From: Lingula anatina
Lineage: Eukaryota > Brachiopoda > Lingulata > Lingulida > Lingulidae
Assembly (NCBI RefSeq): GCF_001039355.2
Contig: NW_019774925.1
Location: 100,141-164,140, forward strand
Length of the DNA: 64,000 nt
Direction of reading: 5' to 3'
Shown piece by piece: positions 26,611 to 38,720 of the stretch. The position numbers and the translations under genes are program-made. Numbering within the stretch: position 1 is the stretch's first letter; each line of letters starts with the position of its first letter. The notes beneath the pieces were generated by a model, which searched no databases, was not told the DNA's origin, and was given only the letters and a program-made list of their open reading frames with translations.

Positions 26611-27937
26611 ACTGATAACTGGCTCACTGGCATCAGCCATCATCTAAGACAAGTGACAATATAGTCAGCATAAAGATTGCAAAGAAATTTACCAAAGACA
26701 AAAATGGTAGAGCTGTCCAAAAAGCTGCCAAATACAAGACGTTGTTTACATTGAGAGACAATGCCACTCTCTTCGTCAGGCCTACCCAACTATCAGACGT
26801 GGCACCGAAGGTTCCAAAATTCACCGGTAGATCAGATCACGCTACCAGTTTTCAAGGTGTGTATCAGTATGCATTTCACAGTATCATACCCCAGGGCAAA
26901 TTTTGAACGACACCCGCAAGCCTATACCAGTCATCTAGGTACCGCGACTCATTTTCAACAAGTAGGAATGGTACTTAGAATACAACAATATGGCAACATC
27001 TTGTAACACTAGCAGAAAACTCTCATCATACAAGCTTGCTCCATCAAATGCGTCCATCCCGGTAGCCATGAAAACTTTATTTAACTCCTAACAGGATATA
27101 TGCTTTCACTGACTGAATTAGATCTACGATACTAAATTCACATTAAAAGATTGCACCTAGTCATTTACATAACATCGTTGATTGTGCTCAAACCTGAACT
27201 TGATGTTAAAAAATCACGGTATTGTTCAATTTATTACAGAGAACAGGGAAAATAGCAAGCAGTGCATGAATCTTGATGAGATGCACTATACTTCTAACCC
27301 TGCTCAGAATCATCGCAATCACACAGTGTACCAGGCAAGAGGGTGCCGCATCTGATACTTCAAATCCTGTACTGATACACACATTGAAACTGGTAGTGTG
27401 ATCCAGCCTACTGGTGAATTTTGGATCCTTTGGTGCTGGGTCTGGCAGTTGGGTATAGGCCTGTTCATCATGATCAAAGCCTACAACTTTCTAAGAATTT
27501 ACGACATTGTCCCATTATCTTGTGTTGCAGGCTGGAAATATCACCATTCACGTGATTATAGTTTAATGGTGGAGGATCGTAATATAGTGCATGCCTGCCA
27601 TAACTTTGTGTTAAAGCTTATGTTTTATCATCCTTTGTTTGTTTCTTTCTACTGTTATTTCTTTTACAGACCTGTAAACTTTCCTGCTCTAAACAGGTCC
27701 TCATGACTGGATACTTCCCAACATCCAGATTCAGACTAAAAAAAATATCCTTATCTATCAGTTTTTCAACTTATGAGAATGACTCTCAGTATTTTTTTTT
27801 TTTTTTGTCTTTTGGTCACTATATCAGCTGAGCTTTGACAAATCTGTTTCACAGTGCTATCCAAACAAACACATTTAATCACGTCTTGCATGTGCATCAA
27901 AACAGTAGGTTCACATCATGGCTTCATGAAGAAAATA
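26611..27937 (-). other. Intron 3, slightly GC-richer stretch without a clear gene
   Basis: Base composition rises at about 26700-27050 and 27300-27480. Plus-strand frames of 81 and 102 codons (26761-27006, 27398-27706) have no family signature. Could be fragments of degraded mobile elements. Confidence 0.35.
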
Positions 27938-28157
27938 AGACCTCATTCCCACAGATTTTAGATCGATATATCCCTGTGGGGAGTCTCACTATATTACTGT
28001 CAGCTTAGCCGGCTTAAGCATCTCTCCTGCCTACTAAAAGCTGTAAGGGGGTAATTAACTACCATGCACGCTCGGCTGACATCAATTTAGCGTGAACCCC
28101 CATTGAGTTAGGTCGATCTAGATGGATCGATCTAAATCTATGGGAATGCACTCTAAG
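27938..28157. mobile_element. MITE family 2 copy
   Basis: Foldback of about 220 bp: aagacctcattcccacagat at the left and atctatgggaatgcactctt-like sequence at the right are inverted, both next to atcgat-containing segments. Its interior gtcagcttagccggcttaag and gtaattaacta recur in the copies at 51.7 and 54.2 kb. Confidence 0.65.
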
Positions 28158-28375
28158 AGTGTGGCCATTAAAATTGTGAAGGAAGTTCTTATCAAACAAC
28201 AAGGCAGCAAAGCTGTCAAATGTACAGACAAAAACCAGAAAAAAATGCAGAAAATAGGATACTGTCAATTCTGATGCACTGATGTATTATGCTTACTGTA
28301 AGTGCATAGCCAACATCAAATTCTAATTCTGCATAACAGTGGATTTGGATGAAAGTAAAATGTGTAACAAGCATT

Positions 28376-28583
28376 AGACTGAGTTCCCATACCTAGATCA
28401 ATCTAACAGGATCAATCTAACTCCAAGGGGTTTCTCACTAAATTGCTTTCAGCTTAAGCGGCTTAGGATTCTGGCATGCCAGTTTCAGTAGGCGTGACAG
28501 ACAGCTAAGCCACTTATATTGATTGCAGTTTAGCGAGAATTCCCTTGGAGATAGATCGATCCACAGTTAGCGTGATAGGGTCT
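28376..28583. mobile_element. MITE family 2 copy, diverged
   Basis: agactgagttcccatacct to cgtgatagggtct, with the interior ttcagcttaagcggcttagg and ggcgtgacagacagctaagc shared with the other family 2 copies. Ends are imperfect. Confidence 0.55.
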
Positions 28584-28678
28584 GGAAATGGTCCCTAAGG
28601 CTTCAGGCTGATAAGAGTTAAAGTTCATACTTTGGAAATGCCAGAATGAGATAAATTTCACAAAAAAAATTGCTTTAA

Positions 28679-28681
<3 letters not shown>

Positions 28682-28762
<81 letters not shown>
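28682..28762. repeat. (TA)n microsatellite
   Basis: About 80 bp of TA. Confidence 0.97.
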
Positions 28763-28766
<4 letters not shown>

Positions 28767-29200
28767 AATAGAGCTGTTTTTCTAATTTGGGCTGTATGTC
28801 AATCCTAAGAATCATTCTTGTAAGTTAAAAAAAATACAGAAAATGTTACAAAGTAACAGTACAGGGCTCCTGGTGGATGTACCCTAGGTTCTAGATTCCG
28901 GTATTGCCAGCTCGATCTTGATTTCATATATAACCCATATCAACAATACCGGCTCTAGTGACCAGCGGCCATGTTACACTTCCATCAATCAAATAGAACT
29001 GCTCCGCAGTGAATCTGCAGTTGAATGTCATCAGACCAAAATGAAATGTAAAACAGATTTAATTCTGCTTTATTTAATTTTATTTGCTGTATTTAAGATG
29101 TAAAGTGAAAAAATAAATAATATTCTTCGAACAGAAAAGATATATCCAATGTTTTTGTATTTTTTGCTTATCAAAGAACATTTAGTCCTGAGATGTACAC

Positions 29201-29640
29201 GTGCGCAATACACGTGCTTGCCGTGTGCCAAATTTGACAGCTACACTGTATGCCCGATACCACTATAAGGGCTGCGCAATGGCTACACCAAATCAGTTTT
29301 TAAAGCAGAATGTTGCTTCTATTGTGGCACTGACCTTGGACTGCAAGATATTTTCAATTCAAACTTCGTCAGACACTTTGCTTCTTGTCTCGTCTGCACG
29401 AGATAACTTCAGCGCGAGGCGGGAAAGGCAGCTCCAGGCGGCCAAACCTGTGACGTATGAGACTTATCACTTCCCAATATGGATCCAGGCGGACACAGCT
29501 GTGACGTGTGACTTCCAAATATGGAAGCGCCCCAGGCAAAACTTGAAGAAGAACGCCCTCAGATTGTCGCTGTTCGTCAGAGCTAGTAAAAGCGACTCCA
29601 TCACAAGGTATATATTTACAAGCTAGCTTTTACGTTTCTC
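29201..29640 (+). other. GC-richer segment with a 141-codon open frame, not supported as a gene
   Basis: Positions 29190-29640 are clearly GC- and CpG-richer than their flanks and hold a plus-strand open frame at 29201-29626. The predicted peptide has no recognisable domain, no splice partners are visible, and it lies antisense inside intron 3 between repeat copies. It may be a fragment of a mobile element. Confidence 0.3.
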
Positions 29641-29698
29641 TGACACTCAGGGTAGGTGGATGGGAATGATAAGTCACATCTTGAAAATGCCAGTTTGA

Positions 29699-31640
29699 AC
29701 AAGGCAGCAAAGCTGTCAAATGTACAGACAAAAAGCAGAAAATAACAATGCACAAAATAGGCTACTGTTAATTCTGATGCAAAAGTACATTATGCTTAAC
29801 TGCAAATTCAACATCAAATTTTAATAATGCTCAACAGGTAATACTGATGTAAGTAAAATGTGTAACAAGCATAAGGCTTCAAGCCGGTGGGAGTTCAATT
29901 TCACACTTTGAAAATGCCAGAATGAGAAAAATGAAAATTTCATACAAAACTGCATAATTCAGTAATAAATGATAACCCAATTGAGCTGGCTTTCTAATTT
30001 GAACTGCATGCATGCCAATCCTAAAAATCATACTTGTAAGTTAAAAATAATTATAAGTAACAGAGTTTTCTTTTCATAATGTTTGTAGTAGCAGTGCAAA
30101 AAGATTTTTGTCAATTTTGATGTAACATTACATAATAAATAACAGAATAATTATCACCAATTTTTGATAATTGACTATAAATAGCATGGAAATGTAGAAA
30201 ACTTGATTACCATTCAGCTTCATGTCCATGGGAGCTCTGAGTCCCACAATGAATATGCCAAAACGATAATAATGAATATTTCACTAAAATGCATAACTTC
30301 CAGAAAAAAAAGCCAATTAGACTGCTTTTCCAGCTCAGGCTACATTTTAGTCCTGTGTTTCTTTTTTGAAAGTTTGACAGTCATAAGTAACATGGTTTTC
30401 CCATAATGGTCATCATGGCAGCAGCACCAAAAATTGTGTTTTGGTCTATTTTGATGCAACATTACATAATGCTTAACAGCATAATGACCATCAATTTTTA
30501 ATAATAAAATAAATGTATCATGGATTTTCAGAAAATGTGACTAGCAAAGGTCTTCAGGCCAATGGAACTTAAAAGTCACACCTTGAAAATGCCAAAATGT
30601 AAACAAGACAGCACTGTTCTGACATGGGTTTATTTCCATTTTTAACACTTTTTTAACATAAAACAAAATGAATAGTTTACTGCAATTTTTTAATCATCAA
30701 CTAAGAAAATTGATGAGATGGGGAAAAAAATATCAATAGAACAGTGTTAAATGTCCAATTTCCTCCATTCTGAGATTCTGAACATAGTGAATGATTGAAT
30801 CTGACAAACTGCAATGATATGAGTTTATTTCCATTTTTGAAACTTTATTACACAATACACGATAACAAGTTTACCATCATTTTTACAAAATCAACTAACA
30901 ATGTTGTAAAGATGCAGGAAATGTCAAACAAACACTTTTATGTATCTTATTAATTAAATAATGAGACTGTTAACATGCCTAAGAATTGAATCTGAGGAAA
31001 TGTGAAAAAAACAGCATTATTAACTTCTAAAATAATGGCCCAATTATGCTGATTTTCGAACTCAACCTGCGTTTTAGCAGGATTGACCACTCCTGTGAGT
31101 TTAATGACAATTGGCCAATTTGTTTTTCTTATATTGTGTTTACAGTGTTGCATATATACTGAAAAGTGAAAAAAAAGCATAACTACAAAAATAGTGGCCC
31201 GATCATGCTGATTTTCGAACTTGACCTGCGTTTTAGTAAGATTGATTACTCCTGTGAGTTTTATGACAACAGGCTTATCAGTTTTCCTTGAAATATGTTT
31301 ACAGTGTTGCATATATGCTTAAAAAGTGAAAAAACAGCATAACTTCTATAATAATGGCCCGATCATGCTGATTTTCGAACTTGACCTGCGTTTTATGAAT
31401 ATTCATCAGCTCTGTAAATATAAAGCCAAAAAGTAAAACTGCCCTCCACTTATCGTGTTTACAAGGAAAGTGCACGGCGCCGGCGACGGCAATGGCGACG
31501 ACAGACACAGGTGATGGCAATATGTACAGACACATCTGTGTCTGTACATAAAAATGAAAAATTAAAAAAGAAACAAGTGAAAAAACAGCATAACTTCTAC
31601 AATAATGGCCCGATCATGCTGATTTTCGAACTTCTGTGTC
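29699..31640. repeat. Old tandem and dispersed repeats, with 160-bp units
   Basis: It starts with the core box (29699-29730). Diverged units containing tgaaaatgcca, cataac and aaccaattgagct follow to about 30900. From about 31010 a tandem array with units of 159-160 bp is clear: ctgattttcgaac at 31049, 31208, 31368 and 31619, with gacctgcgttttag and acagtgttgcatatat in each full unit. It is interrupted at 31475-31560 by a CpG-rich piece and the hairpin tatgtacagacaca/tgtgtctgtacata. Confidence 0.7.
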
Positions 31641-32049
31641 TGTACATAAAAAAGGTAACATGTAGTCTATGGCCACATTCATGCTGAATTATGTAGAGTC
31701 GAAGTTCACTATTTCTGTAGCCAAGCACGACAAGATTCTTTAGAGTCTGTGATGATGGTCGCTGATTTGCATGAAATTCCTTGCATTATAAGTCCTATTT
31801 TATATTTTTTCTATTATGTATAACATGCACTATATATGTGAGAAATGTAAGGGGATGTGAAGAAATCTCCCTCTGGCATTTGTCAATGTTGACAGGTATG
31901 CTTCCTCTTATTCACTCACCCATTCACTCACCCACACATTCACACATTTGCCTTCCCACCAACTCTAGGATAGCAAGCTGTGTTAATATTAAGTACCTCC
32001 ATGAAAATATATAACCTCCCTTAGCAAAATTTTAAGCTTCACGCACACT

Positions 32050-32103
32050 GTTTCTGCGGATGCGCAGCAGATTCACAGTAAGGGTTTCTGCGGATGCGCA
32101 GCA
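32050..32103. repeat. 20-bp direct repeat gtttctgcggatgcgcagca
   Basis: Exact copies at 32050-32069 and 32084-32103 beside the left end of the candidate element. Confidence 0.9.
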
Positions 32104-32129
32104 CGCCTCATTTGCATGGTAAAATACGC

Positions 32130-32372
32130 ACCTCCCGCACACTCCTTGCACATCTCCTGCACACTTCCTGCACACCCCCAACACCACAACCATCCCACTT
32201 CTTGCATACTTCTTGCATACCTCCTGCGTACTTCTTGCATACCTTCTGCGTACTTTTTGCACACTTCCTGCGCACATCTTGCACACCTCCTGCGTACTTT
32301 TTGCACACCTCTTGTGCACTTCTTGCACACCTCCTGCGCCCTTTTTGCATACTTTCTTGCACACTAATTTAA
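32130..32372. repeat. 11-bp minisatellite (cttgcacacct type)
   Basis: About 20 units of 11 bp with variants such as cctgcgtactt, cttgcatacct and tttgcacactt. Because 11 is not a multiple of 3, each strand reads the same repeating peptide in all three frames; frames of 83-118 codons are open on both strands. These frames are a by-product of the repeat, not evidence of a gene. Confidence 0.9.
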
Positions 32373-34839
32373 ATATTTTATAACACAATTTAAATTTTAT
32401 TCACTCGTTTTTCAATCAGTTAATATTAATTCTACAAAGACAGGTTCTGAGTTACATTTAAAGACGTGCCAACAGAAATATTGTTAAATCTGTTTATCAA
32501 CAACAAACAAGAAATTACAGTCATATATTGTGCTTAATTAATCAAATTAAAAAATGGAAAAAAATCAGCAAAATCCAAGTCATGTCCATATTTCTTTTCT
32601 TTACGTCTTTCTGCCACATTTCTCTTCTTTACTCATCCTGTTCTGCTCTGTCCATCTAAAAAAAGAGTATACCAAAAAGTCTTACAAATTTACCACACTG
32701 CACAATGCTTAACATCCAAATCTTAAACATCCATGAGGAGGACAAAAAAACCATCAATATACACATTACTGTTTGAGAAGTCCTAAAATCAAGTTCAGGT
32801 GTTTAATGTTCATATAAAGAAAAGGTAGAAAGGTAGGCAGAAAAATGTCTTGGATATTAAAAAAAAAAAAACAAAGTGCTAAAACTGCTTTGAAGAATAC
32901 TTTATATACATTCCTCACACATCTATGTTATGTTGAAATCTTAGGGTTTATGGTTGCATTCACTTTTTCACTTATTTTCAACATATACTTGTTAAATGAT
33001 GTAATCAACTTGCAGTTAGTGTTGTTCTCTTTTAAAACTTACTCTGCACAGCTCTTTCAACTAGAAAATCCTTCACAAAAGAAACTGTTGCTGACAGTTC
33101 TTGTGGGCTGAAAAAACTCTCTAGTAACTTCTTTATCACAAAGGTACTTGACTTTTTCGTACACTTTGTGAGAGTTTCGATGAGCCACCAACTATAGATA
33201 TTCACAGCAAAGTGTCCCTTCCAGTCTTGTCATGCCAGCTTCCTACTCTCTAGGATCACCTGAAATAAACAATTATTCAACAAATATCCATTTGTTCAAG
33301 TAACACAGTAAGAGACAGATTTTTTGAGATTCAACTGCATTTGAAGAAACATTTTGGTGAGCAATTGATCATAGTTTTATAAGAAATGAAGAGACTAAAC
33401 AGTGATTGCATTCTATATCCTCGTTTCTTTGTTGGCTAATAGGAAGTATACATTATAAATTATAACTTATTTAATGTAATATAGATATAATGTTTACAAT
33501 GTACACTACAAATTAGATCAATTTTCTCATTTTCAATTTGATTAGATGCCCAAATGATCCAATGCATTACTGTAATACATACCTTCCTCAATCCAATTTT
33601 TCTACACTCTGTACTCTTCCACTATGCTCCTGAATTTAAACTGGCTTGATAGTAAACAGCCTTCACTCATTTGCTGTTTGTCTCATAAACAAAGACTTAG
33701 ACAGGATACCACACATCTGATAACACCAAATAGGTGGTTGTTGTAATTGGTGTAACAATAGCTGCAGGAATAGAGACCTAATAATAGGTGCCAGGCTAAC
33801 AAAAGAAATTCACAGTTGTTGAATCTGTGGTTGGTGGAGTAGGGCATTCTCTAACATCAGTTGACTGTTAAACCTTAGGCTTAAAGTGTGATTGAGCATG
33901 ATTTATAATAAAATGTATCTTTAAAAATATTAATTTGTCCTCGTTTCCCACCCTTTATGAGGGACAGTACTATACCCTTTGTGTTCACTTACTTTTACAT
34001 TACATTATATATATTAGACTGGATTGAAATTTCACTTTTTAAAACAGCCGAGGTCAAGTAAAATCTGACTATAAGCAAGATTAAAATCTGACTAGATAAG
34101 GCTGACTTTCAATATAATAGAAGAAATATGAAGTTAGTAAATATCATCATAAAAATACTAAAAATACATTTACTGTGTTTTTATCTTTTTGTGAAAATTA
34201 ACTAGCAAAGTCAAGATTATACTAGTAGGAGCCATGTTTAATTTACCACAACCCTAGATTTCATGACTGTTTTTGATACATCCTGATAATAATCTGATAA
34301 ATCTGATAAATGGTGAGCATAGCATTGCAAAAGTTGTGATTTAGTGAATGAGTTTAAAGGGCTGATTAGGCATTTTTCTATTAGATGTTGTTAAACTTAT
34401 ATTGCCCTTCAACTTATTCTCATACTTTGAGTGAGGTAAACACCATAGTTTGTTAGAACAATACAATTTATAACTAGCTTTACATAATGTTATTGATTTG
34501 TTTGTTGGATTAAATTGGCTGGATTTCTCTCTGGCCTGCGACATAAATACCCACTATAGCTCGCAATAGTGTATTTCATAGTGTACTTGCCACTTATATA
34601 TGATAATAATCAAAATTTTATATAAGCATTGATTATTTCTAATTGATGGATATAAAGTAAAATGTGTATGGAAGTATTTTGTTTCTGTAATTGTCAATGG
34701 CATTGCATATACATGTATCTTGTATTGGTACATATTTTATATAATCAACTGATAAGGTTTTTCCTCTAAAATAGCATACCCGATAAAATTAAAAGCTTAA
34801 TTGTTGTATACTCAACTCACACAACTTAAAATTTCTAAG

Positions 34840-35195
34840 TTTCCTGTACACTTGTTGCACACTACTGACTCCTGACTCACTAAGTTTATTGCATGCTTTC
34901 TGCACACATCTGTTGAAAAACCAAGTGTCTTGCACATTTTCTGCACACTCATGACAGAAAAATTACATTTTCTGCACACTTGTTGCACACTCTTGATCAA
35001 ATTTTAAGATTATTGCACACTCTCCGCATGCTTTCATTGAAACACCAAGTTTCTTGCATACTTTCTGCACACTATCTGTACTTATGGAAGTGTGCAGTAG
35101 GTGTGCAGCAAGAAAGAAATTTTATCGCACACTACTGCACACTCCCCAAAGCTGTCTACTGCACACTCTAGAGTGTGCTGCACATGTGCTGCACA
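34840..35195. repeat. Degenerate tgcacact repeats
   Basis: More than 15 diverged copies of ttctgcacactt/ttgttgcacactc in looser spacing than the left array, some in the opposite orientation towards the right end (gtgtgcagtaggtgtgcag at about 35089). Confidence 0.75.
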
Positions 35196-35214
35196 CTTTT
35201 CATTTTGCTAAGGG

Positions 35215-35839
35215 CTGTTACCTGGCCTGATTTCCTCCTTCAAACAATTTTCACTTGTTCATTCCCTCACTCACACAACTGCATGTCAGATATTATGGTA
35301 TGTTTGAGTAATAATTATTCAATGTTTTACAGTACAAAATTGCTGCAGTAGGTTTCCAAGGCTTATATGACATTTATGTCTTCTATATCCGCCCACACAA
35401 CATACATTAAAATGGATACAAAAGACAAGGCATTTAACAGATAAAGGTTTGTAATATGATCGAAACAGGTCACTTTTACTAAAAGGAAACCCCTCATGAC
35501 TAATTACAAATTAAAACTAAGTCAATTAATCCATTGCAAAAGACAGATTAACCAAATAACATATTATTTAAGAATTAACAATTTTAAAAATTAATACATG
35601 GCAACAAGAATATCGATTGTTGCATATTAGACTGTATTGATGTAATTCATCAAATATCTTCACTTCTGGGATTACCAATAGTTTGAAGAAAAAAAATGAC
35701 TGGATTTTATCCTTCCTAGTAATTTACAGATATCATAACACCTCAAATCAAAGTGATTTCTTTTTGAAAATTTCATCTCTGTGACAGACCATAGATGACA
35801 ATTATATTTTTTTATAAGACTGGACAGGTGGAACCTTAC
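35215..35839 (-). other. Intron 3, last part before exon 3, nothing recognised
   Basis: AT-rich intron sequence; the ORF lines here are extensions of the exon 3 frame or shadows. Confidence 0.6.
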
Positions 35840-35965
35840 CTGCATCTGTGTCCATGGATATGACCTTCTCTTTCGTGATGTCCTTGTGTGAACATAAGAA
35901 AAGCACCACTTCACCCTTTTCATTTTTGATAGGGACAATATCCAGTAAGCACCAAAAAGGAGTTC
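35840..35965 (-). CDS. KCNH8: ELK-type K+ channel exon 3 (end of PAS domain)
   Basis: Residues 103-144. The peptide reads [20 protein letters not shown] followed by [15 protein letters not shown], the C-terminal beta strands of the PAS domain; [15 protein letters not shown] is nearly invariant in ELK channels and separates them from EAG (FxVKIAPIRNE) and ERG. Acceptor TTTTAG, donor CAG|GTAAGG, phase 1-1, 126 nt. This is the exon that most firmly places the gene in the ELK rather than EAG or ERG branch. Confidence 0.96.
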
Positions 35966-38129
35966 CTAAAATAAAGAAAAGATTATGAAAAGGGTAATAT
36001 TTTAAATGTTTTCTCTGTAAATTTAGCAATAAAACAAAAGAATACTTTTGCATGATTTTCGACAAACATAGAAGACAAGTGATTTTACAACTGTATACTT
36101 TTCAATTTTTTGCTGTGATTGATTTGCATTTATTATTGCATGTAATATATTTTAATTGATTTTTGATTTGACAATGAGCTGCCTGTATTGGTATATGTCA
36201 GCCATTGTTAAGATAAGAAGAATTAACCAATGAGTTTTTTTTGTATTTAGATATCCTTGCAATGATAAAATCCACAACATTTTTTCCTGTACATATTTTT
36301 CAAGTATAAAAAATATGATGAGATAATATCTCTTTCCTTGCCGATAAAAAGTCAATGTCCATAAATAATTCAAGGCCAGGATGCAATAGGTGTCCATTTA
36401 TCCCTGCATGGTCTTTGTGAAGACAATCATCAAGAGTAACTTTTTTGGTAAATGTCAATGGCACAAGTCACAATGCATCACTAACACAATTAGCAGTACT
36501 TCAATGACAATCATTCAAATAGTACTTAAAAATCAATAGGTTTGAGAATCAATGTGAAGTGAGTAACTTTTGTTTGATACAATTTTTCTGCATAATTTAT
36601 GATATTTAATTGATTATTGAGAATGAATTAATGCACACTGAAAACATATATCTATTCTTTTTTGTCTTTTTCACGAAAAAAAATATCCAAATTTCATGGA
36701 TTTGGGGTTTTCTATAAACGTAAAAGCCTCTGAAAGTAAAAGTATGTTAAAACTAAAGCATCCCATGTTTTCACCCTGTATACACTTTTTGTTTTGGTTC
36801 AGTAACTAAAAATGGTGAACAGGTTATAGAGGTAAGATTCTCTTAGACTCTGCAACTCAGTTTGATACTTTTCAATTTATCCATGGTTTTCTGATATATA
36901 TATATGATATAAGGGGTATATGTGTACCTTGAAAAAACCTTTGCCATGCACCATAAGCTCAACTGATTTTACATATTTTCCTGCACAAAAAACATGTATC
37001 TAAGATGAGAAAGACATGACTGAAAAATAGGCTGATAAATAAACCAGTGTGGTGCTTGATTTGGATCAATTGAGAAGTTATTTAGAAAAATGACTCCTGC
37101 CAAGGCAAAAAACTAATCAGTTTGCAGATCTGTGGATAATTCCCATCACTGATGTTCAGCCCAACCTTAATCATGTACATTCTTTCTGACCTCTGATTAA
37201 GGTATAAATCTAATTATCCAACATCTGGCAGAAGCACATGTACATGGAATAGATAAAGCATGTAAACCAGGAAACTTGTCATTTTAACTCAATCCTACAA
37301 TTCTAAAAATTCATTACATATGAAATCTTGCTTCCCCTTACTATAAAACATGTTTCCTCTGATTGATATTGGATATATAATGATGTAATGAATGATCTAG
37401 TATGCTCAAGGTAATTCACAGGTCTATCTCATTACTGTGAAAACAACATTCTGAGAAACCAATGCTCAATTTCCATCACAAAATTTCTTGTATTATTATG
37501 ATAAATAGAATTTCCAACTCCAAAAGTGATTTTAGCCACAGAGGAACATTCCCAACGGAAATCAAAATCAGACAACTGTATGTTTAATTTCTTTGTGAAG
37601 GATTTCAAAAACATGCGATAGAATGAACAGAATCTCAATCATTGGATTGCATCATTTGTATATTCCAGTAATGTTATTAAATTCATATTATTCTCACAAG
37701 TTACCACTGCATGCATGTTGTTTAAATTATATGCATTAATATTTTAACTCATGAAAATTCATTAGAACAACAGTCAATTTAGATGATAGATTTTGGAAGT
37801 TTTATCCACATCCTGACATCACTCCAAATTGGCAGGCAGTTCACTTGGGAATTAATATATGACCCAAATTCCATCAATGAATATGATTAATGGAGGGGTT
37901 AGACAACTGATTATATCAAAAATCTTACACGTTCTGTGCACTGTAAATGGCCTGAGTTGGCATTTGAGCATGATAAACTTCACCATTACATTTTTCTCAT
38001 TTCCAAAATGTTCTTAATCTAGACAAACAGTTAATATTTACTCAAAATTACAGGCACTGCTACCTATGCTGTGCTGATGGTTATCAGAGGAGACTGCACA
38101 AAACACAAGGCCATTTTAACGTTCAAAAT
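35966..38129 (-). other. Intron 2, upstream part, nothing recognised
   Basis: AT-rich DNA between exon 3 and the repeat block at 38.15 kb. No repeat family or coding signal seen. Confidence 0.6.
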
Positions 38130-38149
38130 TTTATGCATATTACTGTAAT

Positions 38150-38720
38150 GCACATTGTATTTTCACCACCACAATGTATTTTTTGATTCAGCGTAACTCG
38201 TATACCGTACAGGAAATTAAAAAAGAAAAAAAAACAAAACAGACACCACCTCCAGTGTTGGGCTTGACATGCTCTATCAAATTTTAAAAAAAACAAGAGG
38301 TTTCTAGCATTAACAGTTCCAGAATTAGAGAGAGTTTCCAGTTTCGGCATCTAGTGGTCGCTGCTCCTGTGAAAATGCACTGATTGACCCCAAATTCACG
38401 GAGATGAAAAAGGACCCTAATGGTAACACCTGCCAATTATAGGTTAGGCCTGTGTAGTTTCTGAAAATCGGCACAAATATTTTCTTTTTTTTTTTTTTTT
38501 TTTTTGCAAAAAATTCTCAATTTAAGAAAATTTTAGCCCCTTTCACCTGGAAATAAAGGTCAAAGGTCAAATTCAAGGAAATATTTGAAATCTCCACATA
38601 TGACTTTCGGTCAGGCATCTATAAATATTTTTCCTATAATTCCTTCGGTTTGGTAGATATTTAGCATTTAATTTTGCCAATTCTGGACAAGGGTGCATTG
38701 TGACGAGCACCACACCTAGA
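38150..38720. repeat. About 540-bp dispersed repeat, copy also at 0.5 and 2.1 kb
   Basis: It shares with 479-1010 the blocks cagcgtaactcg, ccagtgttgggctt, acatgctcta, ctagcattaa and gtgaaaatgcac, followed by aaataaaggtcaaaggtcaa, in the same order and orientation at clearly lower identity than the allelic duplicates. It is therefore a genuine old dispersed family. Confidence 0.8.

Larger units (their letters stand above)
28199..29200. repeat. Dispersed core-box repeat plus MITE and (TA)n
   Basis: It starts with the conserved aaggcagcaaagctgtcaaa core (28201). A MITE family 2 relative is at 28376-28583 and (TA)n at 28682-28762. Downstream, ctaatttgggctgtatgtca (about 28782) matches diverged copies at about 29993 and 30340. 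Confidence 0.55.
32018..35214. mobile_element. Candidate 3.2-kb inverted-repeat element with 11-bp subterminal arrays
   Basis: cccttagcaaaat at 32018-32030 and its exact reverse complement at 35202-35214 (17 of 19 when extended outward over taacNNccc) bound 3.2 kb. Just inside each end lie arrays of a GCACACTTCTT-like 11-bp motif (32130-32372 and about 34840-35195). The interior (32.4-34.8 kb) shows no transposase; its 88-codon frame at 32845-33111 is not recognisable. No clear target duplication. Best read as a non-autonomous DNA transposon, but this could be a chance pairing of ends. Confidence 0.5.

Noticed and set aside
29201-29626. 141-codon plus-strand gene inside intron 3
   Set aside because: GC-richer and open, but no domain, no splice partner and repeat copies on both sides; listed only as an unexplained segment.
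32094-32372. Plus- and minus-strand repeat proteins of 83-118 residues
   Set aside because: They arise from the 11-bp repeat being open in several frames at once; no splice sites or independent coding signal.
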